Shown piece by piece: positions 42,392 to 52,070 of a stretch of 59,394 bases of DNA. The notes below the pieces were generated by a model. The model did no database searches. It was not told where the DNA came from and saw nothing but the letters and a program-made list of their open reading frames with translations. The translations under genes were made by a program, and so were the position numbers. The DNA comes from an uncultured Eubacteriales bacterium (lineage in GTDB: Bacteria > Bacillota > Clostridia > Christensenellales > Aristaeellaceae), in NCBI GenBank assembly GCA_902767565.1, contig CACXHY010000013.1, positions 12,175 through 71,568 of the forward strand, in the 5' to 3' direction. Within the stretch, counting starts at the first letter, position 1, and every line of letters starts with the position of its first letter.

Positions 42392-43561
42392 TCACGCGTC
42401 CATGGCGATGTTGACGCCGTTGACCTCCACCGCGCCGTCCGCCAGGATCACGATGCACCGCTGCCCGTCGATCACCCGGGTGGAGATCAGGTCCTTGTGG
42501 GCCGGATCCACCTTGATGGAGACGGAAGGCGTCTGCACTTTGAATTCCCGGGGACTGACCAGGTTCACCGCCGCCACTTCGGCCGCGTGCCCGAAGGTCT
42601 CCCGGTACTCCTCCGCAAAAGCCTCGGTCTTCTCCCGGGATACGCCGCAGTCGTCCAGGATCTGCGCGATGCCGGCGGCGTCCATGGTCAGGGGATCGGC
42701 CTGCTTGTCCTCCTTCTGCTCCCGGATGAGATCGGACACCTTGTCATGCACCTGCTGCATGACGTCCATGCTGCACTCCTCCGCCAGCGTCTCCTGCAGC
42801 ATCATCCGCAGGGTATCCCGCTCCTCGGATGCGGGCATGGCGGGTACGCTGCCGAAGACGTGCTCCGCGAAGCCCTCGTGCAGATCCGCGATGTTCTTCG
42901 TATAGTATACGGCGGTGTAGATATCCGAGCCGCCCTGCTCCCGGGCGGGGTAGAGAAAGCCCAGCTCCGGCGGCGCCACGATCCGGTCGTCGGCCGTGAC
43001 GGCGAAATCGCCGTCCCGATAGGCCAGTTCGGGCTTGCGGGGCCTGACCGGGCATACGCAGCACAGCACATAGGTGAACATGGTGTCGGAGCGATCCCGG
43101 TCCTCCTCCCCGTCCCGGCGGCGGTGATACACGTCGAAGGCGTCGTCGAGCAGCAGGATCAGCGTGGAGGAGGCCAGCTTGTCCGCGTCCATGGTCTGGG
43201 GCTGATCGGCGGCCTCCTCCTGCAGCCAGGCCATCACGGCGCCGAAAAGCTGCTGCACCGGCTCATCGTCGCGCAGGCGCGTGTTTCGCAGCGCATAGAG
43301 ATTGTCGAAGCAGGGATTGCCCTCCGAGAGGGAGCCCGCCAGGCTCACCGGCAGCAGGTTCTGCCCCTGCGTGCCGGAAAGGGCCTTGCGGAAGAGCGCC
43401 ATATATCGCTCCGCCTCCGCCTGGGAGAGCATGGAGACATCCTTGCGGAAGGTGGCCAGCACCTCCCCGTCATGGTTGACATAGCAGCCGCAGATGTGAT
43501 GGGGATACCGCTTGTTCGGGTCCAGGCGGCGCTTGATTTCAGACAGATCCTTCGGTGTCAT
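42392..43561 (-). CDS. DUF4317 domain-containing protein
   Basis: 389 residues, soluble. KDLSEIKRRLDPNKRYPHHI, GCYVNHDGEVLATF and SDTMFTYVLCCVCPVRP are the patterns of DUF4317, a family restricted mainly to Clostridia with no known function. The start overlaps the stop of the PNPOx-family gene by 4 bp, making it the last gene of a long overlapping operon. Confidence 0.85.
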   Translation of the reverse strand: MTPKDLSEIKRRLDPNKRYPHHICGCYVNHDGEVLATFRKDVSMLSQAEAERYMALFRKALSGTQGQNLLPVSLAGSLSEGNPCFDNLYALRNTRLRDDEPVQQLFGAVMAWLQEEAADQPQTMDADKLASSTLILLLDDAFDVYHRRRDGEEDRDRSDTMFTYVLCCVCPVRPRKPELAYRDGDFAVTADDRIVAPPELGFLYPAREQGGSDIYTAVYYTKNIADLHEGFAEHVFGSVPAMPASEERDTLRMMLQETLAEECSMDVMQQVHDKVSDLIREQKEDKQADPLTMDAAGIAQILDDCGVSREKTEAFAEEYRETFGHAAEVAAVNLVSPREFKVQTPSVSIKVDPAHKDLISTRVIDGQRCIVILADGAVEVNGVNIAMDA

Positions 43562-44058
43562 GCGTTCGATCCTTCCTCGGTGTTCGCGTCATTCAGGGTG
43601 GGGGTATAGGTATCCGCGTATGTCCGTCCCTGATCCCATTCGGCCATCTCCGGCGCCGAGAGGATCCCCTTCCCGTCATAACGGTAGAACCGGCCTTCGT
43701 CCGCCGTGAATTCGAGGATGCAGTAGTCCTCGTCGTCGATGCCGCCGGGATAATAGATCTCGTCGCCCTCATGCCACAGCAGCTCTTTCCAGGGGCGCTC
43801 GAAGTGGACCGTCATGCGGCCGGTCAGGTTCAGACCCTCAAACCGGGCGTCGTCCGAGACATACAGGCTCGCCCGTCCGTCCTGCAGGAAATGCCGCACA
43901 TGGGCGGAACTCGTGTTGGTGCTGATCAGGTGCCCCGCCAATCCCCGGTGCCAGGTGCAGAAGACCCGCCGGATCTGGATGCGTCCCTCCGCATCCGCGT
44001 AAGCGAGCGTGGCGAACAAAGAACGGTCGACCAGGTTCTGGATCTCCTGTAGCGTCAT
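43558..44058 (-). CDS. Pyridoxamine 5'-phosphate oxidase-family protein
   Basis: 166 residues, split-barrel flavin-binding fold: SLFATLAYADAEGRIQIRRVFCTW, HLISTNTSSAHVRHFLQDGRASLYV and GLNLTGRMTVHFE. It probably binds FMN or F420-like cofactor or haem and acts as an oxidoreductase of unknown substrate. Overlaps the fumarase beta gene at its start (4 bp). Confidence 0.85.
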   Translation of the reverse strand: MTLQEIQNLVDRSLFATLAYADAEGRIQIRRVFCTWHRGLAGHLISTNTSSAHVRHFLQDGRASLYVSDDARFEGLNLTGRMTVHFERPWKELLWHEGDEIYYPGGIDDEDYCILEFTADEGRFYRYDGKGILSAPEMAEWDQGRTYADTYTPTLNDANTEEGSNA

Positions 44059-44645
44059 AAGCGCACCTCACAATCATTCTTTCGGCTTGCGGATACGGAT
44101 GCCAGATACGCCGCCTGCCCTTCGTCAAAGGCGTTCCGGCCCTCCGCGTCGATGGCTGTGATCAGGGGCAGGTCCTCGATCTCCAGCTTTTTGACGGATT
44201 CCGGGCCGAGGTCGTCCCATGCGATCACCTCACAGGAGCGCACACACCCGGCCATCAGCGCGGCCGCTCCGCCCACCGCGGCGAAATACACCGCGCCGTG
44301 CCGCTTCATGGCTTCGATGACGGCCTCTCCCCGCAGGCCCTTGCCGATCATGCCCCGCAGCCCGTGCGCCAGCAGCGTGGGGGTGGCGGCGTCCATGCGC
44401 ACGGAGGTGGTGGGCCCGATGGAGCCGATGGCCCGCCCGGGCGGGGTGGGGGTGGGACCCGCGTAATAGATCACCTGCCCCTCCGGGTCAAAGGGAAGGG
44501 GCTCGCCGTTTTCCAGGCAGTCCAGCATGCGCAGATGGGCGGCGTCGCGCGCGGTATAGACGGTCCCGCTGAGCAGCACCGCGTCTCCCGCCCGCAGGGA
44601 GCGGACCACGCTTTCGTCCAGCGGGGCGGTCAGATGAATGGCCAT
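44055..44645 (-). CDS. Class I fumarate hydratase, beta subunit (or L-tartrate dehydratase beta)
   Basis: 196 residues matching the C-terminal domain of FumA/TtdB: LRAGDAVLLSGTVYTARDAAH, YYAGPTPTPPGRAIGSIGPTTS, RMDAATPTLLAHGLRGMIGKG and AVYFAAVGGAAAL. Works with the alpha subunit 13 bp upstream in an oxygen-sensitive [4Fe-4S] enzyme converting fumarate and malate (or dehydrating tartrate). Sequence alone does not separate the two activities. Confidence 0.92.
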   Translation of the reverse strand: MAIHLTAPLDESVVRSLRAGDAVLLSGTVYTARDAAHLRMLDCLENGEPLPFDPEGQVIYYAGPTPTPPGRAIGSIGPTTSVRMDAATPTLLAHGLRGMIGKGLRGEAVIEAMKRHGAVYFAAVGGAAALMAGCVRSCEVIAWDDLGPESVKKLEIEDLPLITAIDAEGRNAFDEGQAAYLASVSASRKNDCEVRL

Positions 44646-44658
44646 GGTACAGCCTCCT

Positions 44659-45498
44659 TTACAGCACGGCGGTCCGGTGCCGGGTCACATGGCAGGACAC
44701 GTTGACCGCAACGGGCAGACCGGCGATGTGGGTGGGCAGGGTCAGGATCCGCAGGCCGATGCAGGTGGTGCGCCCGCCGAACCCCTGGGGGCCGATGCCG
44801 GTGGCGTTGGCCAGCTCCAGCAGTTCCCGCTCCAGATCCGCGTAGAAGGGGTCCTCGTGATGGCCGTCCAGGGGCAGCATGAGGGCCCGCTTGGCCAGCT
44901 CCGCCACGCCCTCGAAGTCGCCGCCGATGCCCACGCCCAGCACCATGGGCGGACAGGGATTGGCCCCGGCCAGGCGCACGGTCTCCGTCACGAAATCCTT
45001 CACGCCCTGTACTCCCTGGGCGGGGGTCAGCATCTTCAGCCGGGACATGTTCTCGCTGCCGAAGCCCTTCGGCGCGACGGTCAGGGTCAGCCTGTCCCCC
45101 GAGACCAGCCGGGTGTGCAGGATGGCGGGCGTGTTGTCGCCCGTGTTGACCCGCCGCAGGGGATCGCCCACCACGCTCTTGCGCAGCAGACCGTCCACAT
45201 AGCCCCGCCGCACGCCTTCGTTCACGGCGGCGGCAAAGTCTCCCGCGATGTGCAGCTCCTGTCCCACATCGGCGAAGATCACCGCCATGCCGGTGTCCTG
45301 GCAGATGGGCATACGCTCCCGCCGGGCAATGTCCGCGTTGTCCCGGAGGATCCGCAGCAGGTCCGCCGCGGGCTTCCAGGGCTCCTCCCGGCAGGCCCGC
45401 GCCATGGCCTCCTCCACGTCCGGCGGCAGCAGCACGTTGGCTTCCGTGCACAGCGCCGCCACCGTTTCGGTGACGGCGGCGGCCGTGATCTCTCTCAT
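44659..45498 (-). CDS. Class I fumarate hydratase, alpha subunit (or L-tartrate dehydratase alpha)
   Basis: 279 residues. MPICQDTGMAVIF carries the first cluster cysteine; CPPMVLGVGIGG and GGRTTCIGLRIL carry the others. NTGDNTPAILH and KGFGSENMSRLKML are also conserved. The cluster geometry is that of two-subunit anaerobe fumarases. It follows rsmI with a 4-bp overlap, so a central-metabolism enzyme is translated from the same message as two rRNA methyltransferases. Confidence 0.92.
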   Translation of the reverse strand: MREITAAAVTETVAALCTEANVLLPPDVEEAMARACREEPWKPAADLLRILRDNADIARRERMPICQDTGMAVIFADVGQELHIAGDFAAAVNEGVRRGYVDGLLRKSVVGDPLRRVNTGDNTPAILHTRLVSGDRLTLTVAPKGFGSENMSRLKMLTPAQGVQGVKDFVTETVRLAGANPCPPMVLGVGIGGDFEGVAELAKRALMLPLDGHHEDPFYADLERELLELANATGIGPQGFGGRTTCIGLRILTLPTHIAGLPVAVNVSCHVTRHRTAVL

Positions 45499-46364
45499 GC
45501 GTCGTCCTCCCCGTCAAACAGTCGCTTCAGGCGCAGGGCAGCCGCCTTGATCGCGTTCTTTTTCTCGCCCGCGGCCGCCAGGGCGGCCTGTGCCTCCCGC
45601 AGGGCTTTGCCCGCCAGCAGCTCCTCCGTCAGCCGGGCCTCCAGGCTCATCCCGGAAGTGACCGCTTCCGGCCCGGGATCCGGGACCCCGTGCAGATCCA
45701 GCACCAGGCAGTATTCACCCTTTTCGGCCTTGGGATTCTCCCGCAGCCGCGCCAGGACCTCCTCCGGGCTGCCGTGGAGGGTCAGCTCGTGCAGCTTGGT
45801 CAGGTCGCAGGATACGGACAGTACGGCCTCCGGCAAAGCCTCCGCGATGGCCTCCGTCAGTTCGATCACCCGGAAGGGGGATTCGTGGAGGATGGCGATC
45901 TTCGGCCCCGCGGCGATGCTCCGCAGCTTCTCCCGCAAGGCTTTCTTCTCCCGGGGCGGAAAGCCGTAGAAGGCCCATTCCCGCGCGTCGAATCCGGAGA
46001 CCGACAACGCCGCGACGCCCGCGCAGCACCCGGGCACGGGCTGCACGGCGATGCCCAGCCGCAGGCAGCTCTGCACCAGCAGATACCCGGGATCGGACAC
46101 ACAGGGGGTCCCCGCGTCGGTGGTCAGGGCCGCGTCGATGCCCTCCGCCAGCATGCGTTCCGCAATCTGCGCGCCCTTGTTCTCCTCGTTGTGCTGATGG
46201 CAGGCGGTGAGGGGCGTGTGGATGTCGAAGACCTGGCAAAGCTTCATGGTGACCCGGGTGTCCTCCGCGGCGATGAGGGACACGCTCTTCAGCGTCTCCA
46301 CGGCCCTGGGGGAGAAGTCCCGCAGGTTCCCGATGGGGGTCGCCACCACATACAGCGTCGGCAT
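45495..46364 (-). CDS. rsmI: 16S rRNA (cytidine-1402-2'-O)-methyltransferase
   Basis: 289 residues: TLYVVATPIGNLRDFSPRAVETL, AAEDTRVT, TDAGTPCVSDPGYLLV and PVPGCCAGVAALSVSGF are the RsmI signature. Methylates the ribose of C1402 in 16S rRNA; RsmH, encoded just upstream, methylates its base, so the pair modify the same nucleotide. The start at 46364 shares ATGA with the rsmH stop, with GGAGGTG before it. Confidence 0.95.
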   Translation of the reverse strand: MPTLYVVATPIGNLRDFSPRAVETLKSVSLIAAEDTRVTMKLCQVFDIHTPLTACHQHNEENKGAQIAERMLAEGIDAALTTDAGTPCVSDPGYLLVQSCLRLGIAVQPVPGCCAGVAALSVSGFDAREWAFYGFPPREKKALREKLRSIAAGPKIAILHESPFRVIELTEAIAEALPEAVLSVSCDLTKLHELTLHGSPEEVLARLRENPKAEKGEYCLVLDLHGVPDPGPEAVTSGMSLEARLTEELLAGKALREAQAALAAAGEKKNAIKAAALRLKRLFDGEDDA

Positions 46365-47305
46365 CAGCTCACCTCCAGCTTCTCGCATACCCGCAGCAGG
46401 GCGGAGCGGGCACGCGGGTTTCGCCCGACTTCCTCCGGAGAGGGCTTCACCGCGCCGCCGGCCAGCACCTTGACGGAAGGCTTCCTGCCGCACACGCACA
46501 CGGGGAAGGAGGGCGGGCAGGTGCAGGGATCCTGCAGCCGCTGGAAGCAGCGCTTCACGATGCGGTCCTCCAGCGAGTGGAAGGTGATCACACACAGCCG
46601 TCCGCCGGGCTTCAGCAGATCCGCAAAGTCGCACAGCGCCTTGTCCAGCGGATCCAGCTCGTCGTTGACGGCGATGCGTACGGCCTGGAAGGTGCGTCGG
46701 GCGGGGTGGCCGTCGTCCTTGCGGCGGACGGCCTTGGGGATGGCGGCGTCCACGCAGGCCACCAGGTCGCCGGTGGTGGTCAGGGGCTTCGTGATCCGGC
46801 GCTCACAGATGATCTTCGCGATGCGGGCCGCCCACTTCTCCTCGGCGTAATCCCGCAGGATCCGGGCCAGTTCCCGCTCATCCCATGTGTTCAGCAGGTC
46901 CGCGGCGGTGAGCGGCGACGAGGTATCCATGCGCATATCCAGCGGGGCGTCCTCGTGGTAGGAGAAGCCGCGCTCCGCCTCGTCCAACTGGGGGGAGGAG
47001 ACCCCCAGGTCCAGCAGCGCGCCGTCCAGCGCGGTCACGCCTTCGGAGGCCAGCAGGGCTTTGACGTCGTGAAAATTTCCCCGCAGGGCGTGAAAGCCCG
47101 GGAAGGCGGCCAGACGCTCGGAGGCGGCCGCGATGGCGCGCTCGTCCCGGTCGATGCCGTAGAGGGACGCGCCTTGCCCCGCCAGGCGCAGGATGCCTTC
47201 GCTGTGCCCTCCGCCGCCCAGCGTGCCGTCGCACCAGACGCCGGGCCCCGGCCGCAGCCAGGTCATGACCTCGTCGAAGAGAACAGGGGTGTGGTGAAAC
47301 AGCAT
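46364..47305 (-). CDS. rsmH: 16S rRNA (cytosine-1402-N4)-methyltransferase
   Basis: 313 residues. HHTPVLFDEVMTWL start, SAM loop DGTLGGGGHSEGIL, DLGVSSPQLDEAERGFSY and RTFQAVRIAVNDEL. Acts in the P-site of the 30S subunit. The start at 47305 has AAAGGAG upstream; in most bacteria rsmH begins the dcw cluster after mraZ, but here neither mraZ nor ftsL is present. First gene of the operon that runs to 42392. Confidence 0.95.
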   Translation of the reverse strand: MLFHHTPVLFDEVMTWLRPGPGVWCDGTLGGGGHSEGILRLAGQGASLYGIDRDERAIAAASERLAAFPGFHALRGNFHDVKALLASEGVTALDGALLDLGVSSPQLDEAERGFSYHEDAPLDMRMDTSSPLTAADLLNTWDERELARILRDYAEEKWAARIAKIICERRITKPLTTTGDLVACVDAAIPKAVRRKDDGHPARRTFQAVRIAVNDELDPLDKALCDFADLLKPGGRLCVITFHSLEDRIVKRCFQRLQDPCTCPPSFPVCVCGRKPSVKVLAGGAVKPSPEEVGRNPRARSALLRVCEKLEVS

Positions 47306-47324
47306 GGACGATCTCCTTTGCGCA

Positions 47325-47573
47325 TCAGCGATAGCGGTCCTCTTCGGGCGGCTCACGGTCTTCTTCATCCTCCCGGCGCGGGCGCACCAGCCAGACGAAG
47401 AGCCCCGCGCAGATGACGCAGCCCAGCAGGTACAGCGCGCCTGTCCACCTGAAGGGCACGTTGAAAGCCGTCACGCCGAAAAACAGCATGCCCACAAGGG
47501 ATGCGATCACAATGATGACCCGCAGGATCATGCCTCCCAGGCTTCCGAAAAGGGACAGAACGGATTTCAGCAT
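47325..47573 (-). CDS. Small membrane protein, unknown function
   Basis: 82 residues: two transmembrane helices (about 12-37 and 43-62) and a strongly charged C-terminal tail (RREDEEDREPPEEDRYR). It lies 19 bp before rsmH on the same strand and may be cotranscribed. No family recognised. Confidence 0.68.
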   Translation of the reverse strand: MLKSVLSLFGSLGGMILRVIIVIASLVGMLFFGVTAFNVPFRWTGALYLLGCVICAGLFVWLVRPRREDEEDREPPEEDRYR

Positions 47574-47726
47574 GGCAGCCCCGCCTCCCGCATGGATCCG
47601 GCCGCGGTCCGGGGACCGCGGCCCGTCGGAGTGCCGGCACGAAAAGAAGCGACGATCAGACCGTCCATCCGATAGCCGCCGTCAAATACCGGGCCGTGTG
47701 CGTTTTCGCCTTTCATCGGCTGTACC

Positions 47727-48326
47727 TCAGAGCTCACGCCTGCCCTCCATGGCCTTGGAAAGCGTCACTTCGTCGGTGTATTCCAGATCGCTGCCGACCG
47801 GCACACCGTGGGCGATGCGGGTGACGCGGACGCCGAGGGGCTTGATCAGGCGGGCGATATAGGTGGCCGTGGCTTCGCCTTCGATGTCGGGATTGGTGGC
47901 CAGGATGACCTCCGCGACACTGTCGTCCTGCAAACGGGCCAGCAGCTCTTTGATGCGGATGTCCTCCGGCCCCACCCCGTCCATGGGGGAGAGGGTGCCG
48001 TGGAGCACGTGATACAACCCCTGGTATTCATGCATGCGCTCCACCGCCGCCACGTCGCGGGGATCGCGCACCACGCAGATCTGACCGTTGTGGCGCTTCT
48101 CATCACTGCAGATGGCACAGCGCTCACCGTCGGTGTAGTTGCCGCAGACCTCGCAGTAGCGGATGGCCTTGCGCCCCTGCCACAGGGCAGTGGCGAGGCT
48201 GCGCACCTCCTCCAGGGGCATGCTGAGGATGTGATAGGCCAGCCGCTGCGCGCTCTTTTGGCCGATGCCCGGCAGATGACTCAGCTCGGTGACCATCTTC
48301 TGGATGGGTTCAAGGGTCCCGGCCAT
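47727..48326 (-). CDS. recR: Recombination mediator protein RecR
   Basis: 199 residues. HhH region [17 protein letters not shown], zinc finger [18 protein letters not shown], and a Toprim domain ([26 protein letters not shown] and [16 protein letters not shown]). Works with RecF/RecO in gap repair. Next to ybaB as usual, but dnaX, which normally leads this cluster, is absent. Confidence 0.96.
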   Translation of the reverse strand: MAGTLEPIQKMVTELSHLPGIGQKSAQRLAYHILSMPLEEVRSLATALWQGRKAIRYCEVCGNYTDGERCAICSDEKRHNGQICVVRDPRDVAAVERMHEYQGLYHVLHGTLSPMDGVGPEDIRIKELLARLQDDSVAEVILATNPDIEGEATATYIARLIKPLGVRVTRIAHGVPVGSDLEYTDEVTLSKAMEGRREL

Positions 48327-48329
48327 GGC

Positions 48330-48668
48330 TCAGAAAAGACCTCCCATACCGGGAGCCACCTTGCCCATGGCGGACTCGCGGGCTTCCTCGCCCTTGCGGA
48401 GCGCTTCGTTGACCGCGGCCTTGACCAGGTCCTCCAGCATCTCCGCGTCGTCGGGGTCGATGACCTGGGGATCGATATGGATCTCCGTCAGCTCCCGCTT
48501 TCCGGAGACCTTCACCGTCACCATGCCGCCGCCGGCCGCCGCTTCATACTCCTCGGCGTCCAGCTTTTCCTGCATCTCCGTCATCTGCTGCTGCATCTTC
48601 TGGGCCTGGCGCATGAGCTGCTGCATGTTTGCGCCGCCGCCGAAACCGCCGAAACCGGGTCTTGCCAT
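48330..48668 (-). CDS. YbaB/EbfC family nucleoid-associated protein
   Basis: 112 residues: a helical MQQLMRQAQKMQQQMTEMQEKL segment, then KVSGKRELTEIHIDPQVIDP and a C-terminal helix. Binds DNA as a dimer. The start at 48668 follows GAGGAAA; a longer frame is rejected. Lies 3 bp from recR. Confidence 0.93.
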   Translation of the reverse strand: MARPGFGGFGGGANMQQLMRQAQKMQQQMTEMQEKLDAEEYEAAAGGGMVTVKVSGKRELTEIHIDPQVIDPDDAEMLEDLVKAAVNEALRKGEEARESAMGKVAPGMGGLF

Positions 48669-48736
48669 TGCTGTTTCCTCCTCATATTGCTCTGCCGAAG
48701 CAGGTATCGTCGATCTGTCCGCCGCATGCGCCGGGT

Positions 48737-49495
48737 TCATTCTTCCGCTTTGGCGGCGTCCGGCACTCTGCGCGTGACCGTCAGGTTCCCCGCGACGGTG
48801 GTGGCGCTGATGACCGGACCCTCGTCCGCGGTCTCCACCCCGGCCGTGCGGAGCTTGCCGCTGACGGCCCGCAGGCTGATGGAAGCGCGATCCGTCGGAA
48901 CGGTGAGACCGATGTCGCCCGAGATCCCGCTGATGTCCACCCGCTGCGGCGGTTCCGTCAGTTCAAGATTCATGTCGCCGCTGACGACCGTGGCCTTCAG
49001 CCGCTGGACCCGGGCATTCTCGACGGTGACATCGCCGGACACGGTGCGCAGACTGAGCGTGTCAGCCTTCAGCGTGCCGGCGCTGAGCGTACCGGACACG
49101 GTGCGCAGCGCGAGCGTCATGGCGGTCAGCTCCCGGACCCTCAGCGCTCCCGTCACCGTGCTGAAGCCGAAATCACTGCCCGAGAGGCCGCGTGCCCTCA
49201 GCAGCCCGGAGATCGTGCCGGCGCTGAGCTCTCCCTTCCAGTCGCGGGGGATCCGCACGGAGACCTGCAGCCAACGCTCGGTGTTGATCCGCGTGGAGAG
49301 ACCGTAGGCAGGCTGTTCCACCCGAAGCACGCCGCTTTCACTGCTGATGCGGAGATCCTCCTCGTCCTCCGGCGTCCCCGCCACGATGAGCTGGAGGCTG
49401 TCCACCGCGTCGGACGTCAGCTCCAGGGTGGCCCAGGCGAGACTGATGTCTAGCCTGGTCAGACTGCCGGTGTCGAAGTGTTCGTTGCGGCTCAT
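48737..49495 (-). CDS. DUF4097-family beta-repeat protein (putative adhesin-like)
   Basis: 252 residues, no signal peptide or membrane helix. Repeated short strands of the form LRTVSGTLSAGTL / VSGDVTVENA / ISGDIGLTV indicate a right-handed beta-helix of the DUF4097 (putative adhesin) family. These are often found with envelope-stress membrane proteins, which are missing here; cellular role unknown. It is driven by a promoter at 49526 that lies inside the 3' end of the topoisomerase gene. Confidence 0.82.
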   Translation of the reverse strand: MSRNEHFDTGSLTRLDISLAWATLELTSDAVDSLQLIVAGTPEDEEDLRISSESGVLRVEQPAYGLSTRINTERWLQVSVRIPRDWKGELSAGTISGLLRARGLSGSDFGFSTVTGALRVRELTAMTLALRTVSGTLSAGTLKADTLSLRTVSGDVTVENARVQRLKATVVSGDMNLELTEPPQRVDISGISGDIGLTVPTDRASISLRAVSGKLRTAGVETADEGPVISATTVAGNLTVTRRVPDAAKAEE

Positions 49496-49523
49496 CGCAT
49501 TTGTCCCTCCTTGCTGTCAGCGC

Positions 49524-52016
49524 TCATTCTACCATGTTTGCGCCGGGATGTAAAGGGCAGCACCGGGCGTCCGTCACCACATCGGCGAGGATGGCCAGCA
49601 CCAGGGGACTGCCTTTTCCGCTGACGCCCTGAAGGGGGACGGCGTCTCTTTCCATCACGGTCGGCGCGCTCTGGGCCTGGATGATGACGAGGCTTGCGGG
49701 CGTGCCGTCCGAGAGCAGCGCGGCCGCCAGCTGCGTGCCGTTGGCGCCGTTCTTTGCGAAGGGGAAGGCGCGGACGCCCTTGCCGCCCCGTCCCTGGCGT
49801 TCAAAGCCCATGGCCGGGACGCGTTTGCCGTTGCCCCGGTCGCTGATCAGGATCAGTTCGTCTCCCTTGCGCAGGGGGGCGGCCAGCATGACCCGATCAC
49901 CCGGGGCGAGAGCCGCGCCCTTCACGCCTCCGGACGTGCGGCCCTGGGCAGGGACGGTGTCCGCGGCGAAACGGATGCCCATGCCCAGACGGGAGATCAG
50001 CAGGATGTCGTCGTCCCCGGGAAGCGGACAGACCGCCGCCAGCCGGTCGTCGCCCTTCAGGCCCATGACCGCGAAGCGCTTTGAGCGCACGTCCAGCTCG
50101 GCTGATGCCATCCGCTTGGCCATGCCCGCCCGGGTGACCAGCAGCAGCGCGGGCTTCTCCGCCAGGGCGGACGACGCGCAGCAGCCGATCCAGACGACCT
50201 CCTCCCCGTCCTCCAGCTTCGGCAGAAGTCCGGCCGGCAGCTGGCCGCGGTCCTTGGGCTTGCATTCGTTCAGCGCCCCCACCGACAGCGGGTAACAGTT
50301 GCCGTGGGTCGTGATGATGTACAGGGTCTCATCGGTCTTCGTTTCGAAGAGGAAATGCGGCGCTTCCTTCGGGTCCTCCGCGAAGGCCGGGAAGGGCGTC
50401 TTTTTCAGCTGGGCCGGCCAGACGCGCTTGAACTGGCCCGCGCCGGTGAAGGCGACAACGGCCTCGTCGGGGACCGGCGCGGTGTCGGCCTTGTCCAGCT
50501 GCACTTCTTCCACCGCTTCGATCGTCGTGCGGCGGGCGTCGGCGAATTCGGCTTCGATCTCCCGCAGCTCCTTTGCGATCAGGGCCATCAGCTTCTTTTC
50601 GCTGCCGAGGACCCCCTTCAGGCGGGAGATCAGCTTCTGCAGGTCCTCGAATTCCTTCCGCAGGGCAAGGATCTCCAGGTTGGTCAGCCGCTGCAGGCGC
50701 ATGTCCAGGATCGCCTGGGCCTGGGCCTCGTCCAGCGCGAAGGCGTCCATCAGGGCCACCCGGGCCTCCTTCGGGTTTTTGCTGGCGCGGATCAGCCGGA
50801 TGACCTCGTCCAGGTTGTCCACGGCGATCATCAGGCCTTCCAGGATGTGCGCCCGGGCCTCGGCCTGCTTCAGCTCGTACTCCGTGCGGCGGGTGACCAC
50901 GCGCTTCTGGTGGCCGATGAAGTAGCCGAGCATGGCCTTCAGCCCCATCTGCACCGGCTTGCCGTCGGCGATGGCCACCATATTCACGCCGAAGGTGACC
51001 TGCAGGTCGCTGTACTTGTAAAGATAAGCCAGCACCTTGTCCGGGTCCGCGTCCCTGCGCAGCTCGATGACGCCGCGCAGACCCTCGCGGTCGCTCTCGT
51101 CGCGGATGTCGTACACGCCCGCGAGCGCCGGCTTTTTCTCGTCGGTGAGGCGCTGGATCTTCTCCAGCATGGCGGCCTTGTTGACGCCGTAGGGGATCTC
51201 GGTGATCACCAGCAGCTTCCGCCCGGCGTTTCCGTCCTCGATGTGGACCCGCGCCCGGACCTGCAGCTTGCTGCGCCCGGTCAGGTAGCCCTGGCGGATC
51301 TCGTCGCTGTGTACCAGGACGCCGCCGGTGGGAAAGTCCGGGCCGGGCAGGATCGTCATCAGCTCGTCCAGGGTGATATCCGGGTCCTCGATCTGCGCGA
51401 TGGCGGCGCGGATGGACTCGCCGATGTTGTGGGGCGGGATGTTGGTGGCCAGGCCCACCGCGATGCCGCTGGCCCCGTTCACCAGCAGGTTCGGGAAGCG
51501 GGCCGGCAGCATGTCCGGCTCCTTCAGCGTGTCGTCGAAGTTCAGGCGGAAGGGCACGGTGTCCTTCTCGATGTCCCGCAGCATCTGCATGGCCAGCGGC
51601 GCCATCCGGGCCTCGGTGTAACGCATGGCGGCCGCGGAGTCGCCGTCGATGGAGCCGAAGTTGCCGTGGCCGTCCACCATGGGGCCGCGCATGGAAAAGT
51701 CCTGGGCCATGCGCACCAGGGCGTCATAGACCGAGGAATCCCCGTGGGGGTGGTATTTGCCCAGGCAGTCGCCCACGATGCGGGCGCATTTGCGGTGGGG
51801 CTTGTCCGGCGTGGTGCCCAGCTCCATCATGGTGTAGAGGATGCGGCGCTGCACGGGCTTGAGGCCGTCCTCCACCCGGGGCAGGGCGCGCTCGAGGATG
51901 ACGTGCTCCGCGTAGGGGATCATGGAATTGTGCATCACGTCCTCCATGGAGGCGACGATGATGCGCGACGGATCGTCCTTGACGATGGGTTTGTCAGTGC
52001 TCTTTTTCTTTGGCAT
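49524..52016 (-). CDS. Type IIA DNA topoisomerase subunit A (gyrase/topoisomerase IV)
   Basis: 830 residues. The active-site Tyr is Y133 in AMRYTEARM; the quinolone-pocket region reads [11 protein letters not shown] (S94, D98 unchanged relative to wild-type E. coli). The C-terminal beta-pinwheel contains QGRGGKG, similar to the GyrA box that permits negative supercoiling, so gyrase activity is possible. The N-terminus ([14 protein letters not shown]) differs from canonical GyrA and may mark a second lineage-specific enzyme. With the subunit B at 52889 it forms an operon, interrupted by one enzyme gene. Whether it is the sole gyrase or a second topoisomerase cannot be told from this window. 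Confidence 0.92.
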   Translation of the reverse strand: MPKKKSTDKPIVKDDPSRIIVASMEDVMHNSMIPYAEHVILERALPRVEDGLKPVQRRILYTMMELGTTPDKPHRKCARIVGDCLGKYHPHGDSSVYDALVRMAQDFSMRGPMVDGHGNFGSIDGDSAAAMRYTEARMAPLAMQMLRDIEKDTVPFRLNFDDTLKEPDMLPARFPNLLVNGASGIAVGLATNIPPHNIGESIRAAIAQIEDPDITLDELMTILPGPDFPTGGVLVHSDEIRQGYLTGRSKLQVRARVHIEDGNAGRKLLVITEIPYGVNKAAMLEKIQRLTDEKKPALAGVYDIRDESDREGLRGVIELRRDADPDKVLAYLYKYSDLQVTFGVNMVAIADGKPVQMGLKAMLGYFIGHQKRVVTRRTEYELKQAEARAHILEGLMIAVDNLDEVIRLIRASKNPKEARVALMDAFALDEAQAQAILDMRLQRLTNLEILALRKEFEDLQKLISRLKGVLGSEKKLMALIAKELREIEAEFADARRTTIEAVEEVQLDKADTAPVPDEAVVAFTGAGQFKRVWPAQLKKTPFPAFAEDPKEAPHFLFETKTDETLYIITTHGNCYPLSVGALNECKPKDRGQLPAGLLPKLEDGEEVVWIGCCASSALAEKPALLLVTRAGMAKRMASAELDVRSKRFAVMGLKGDDRLAAVCPLPGDDDILLISRLGMGIRFAADTVPAQGRTSGGVKGAALAPGDRVMLAAPLRKGDELILISDRGNGKRVPAMGFERQGRGGKGVRAFPFAKNGANGTQLAAALLSDGTPASLVIIQAQSAPTVMERDAVPLQGVSGKGSPLVLAILADVVTDARCCPLHPGANMVE
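49526..49554 (-). promoter_or_regulatory. Promoter of DUF4097-ybaB-recR, inside the preceding gene
   Basis: Minus-strand TTTACA (complement of 49549-49554), 17 bp, TAGAAT (complement of 49526-49531), overlapping the last codons of the gene at 49524-52016. Confidence 0.65.
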
Positions 52017-52070
52017 GCCTGATCCGGCCTTTCACAGGATTGATAGAAACCGATTCCCGAATACCGGGAT

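Noticed and set aside
39679-42414. A 911-codon plus-strand frame antisense to the alpha-galactosidase and membrane protein
   Set aside because: It spans two clearly coding minus-strand genes and their promoter; there is no RBS and no conserved motif.
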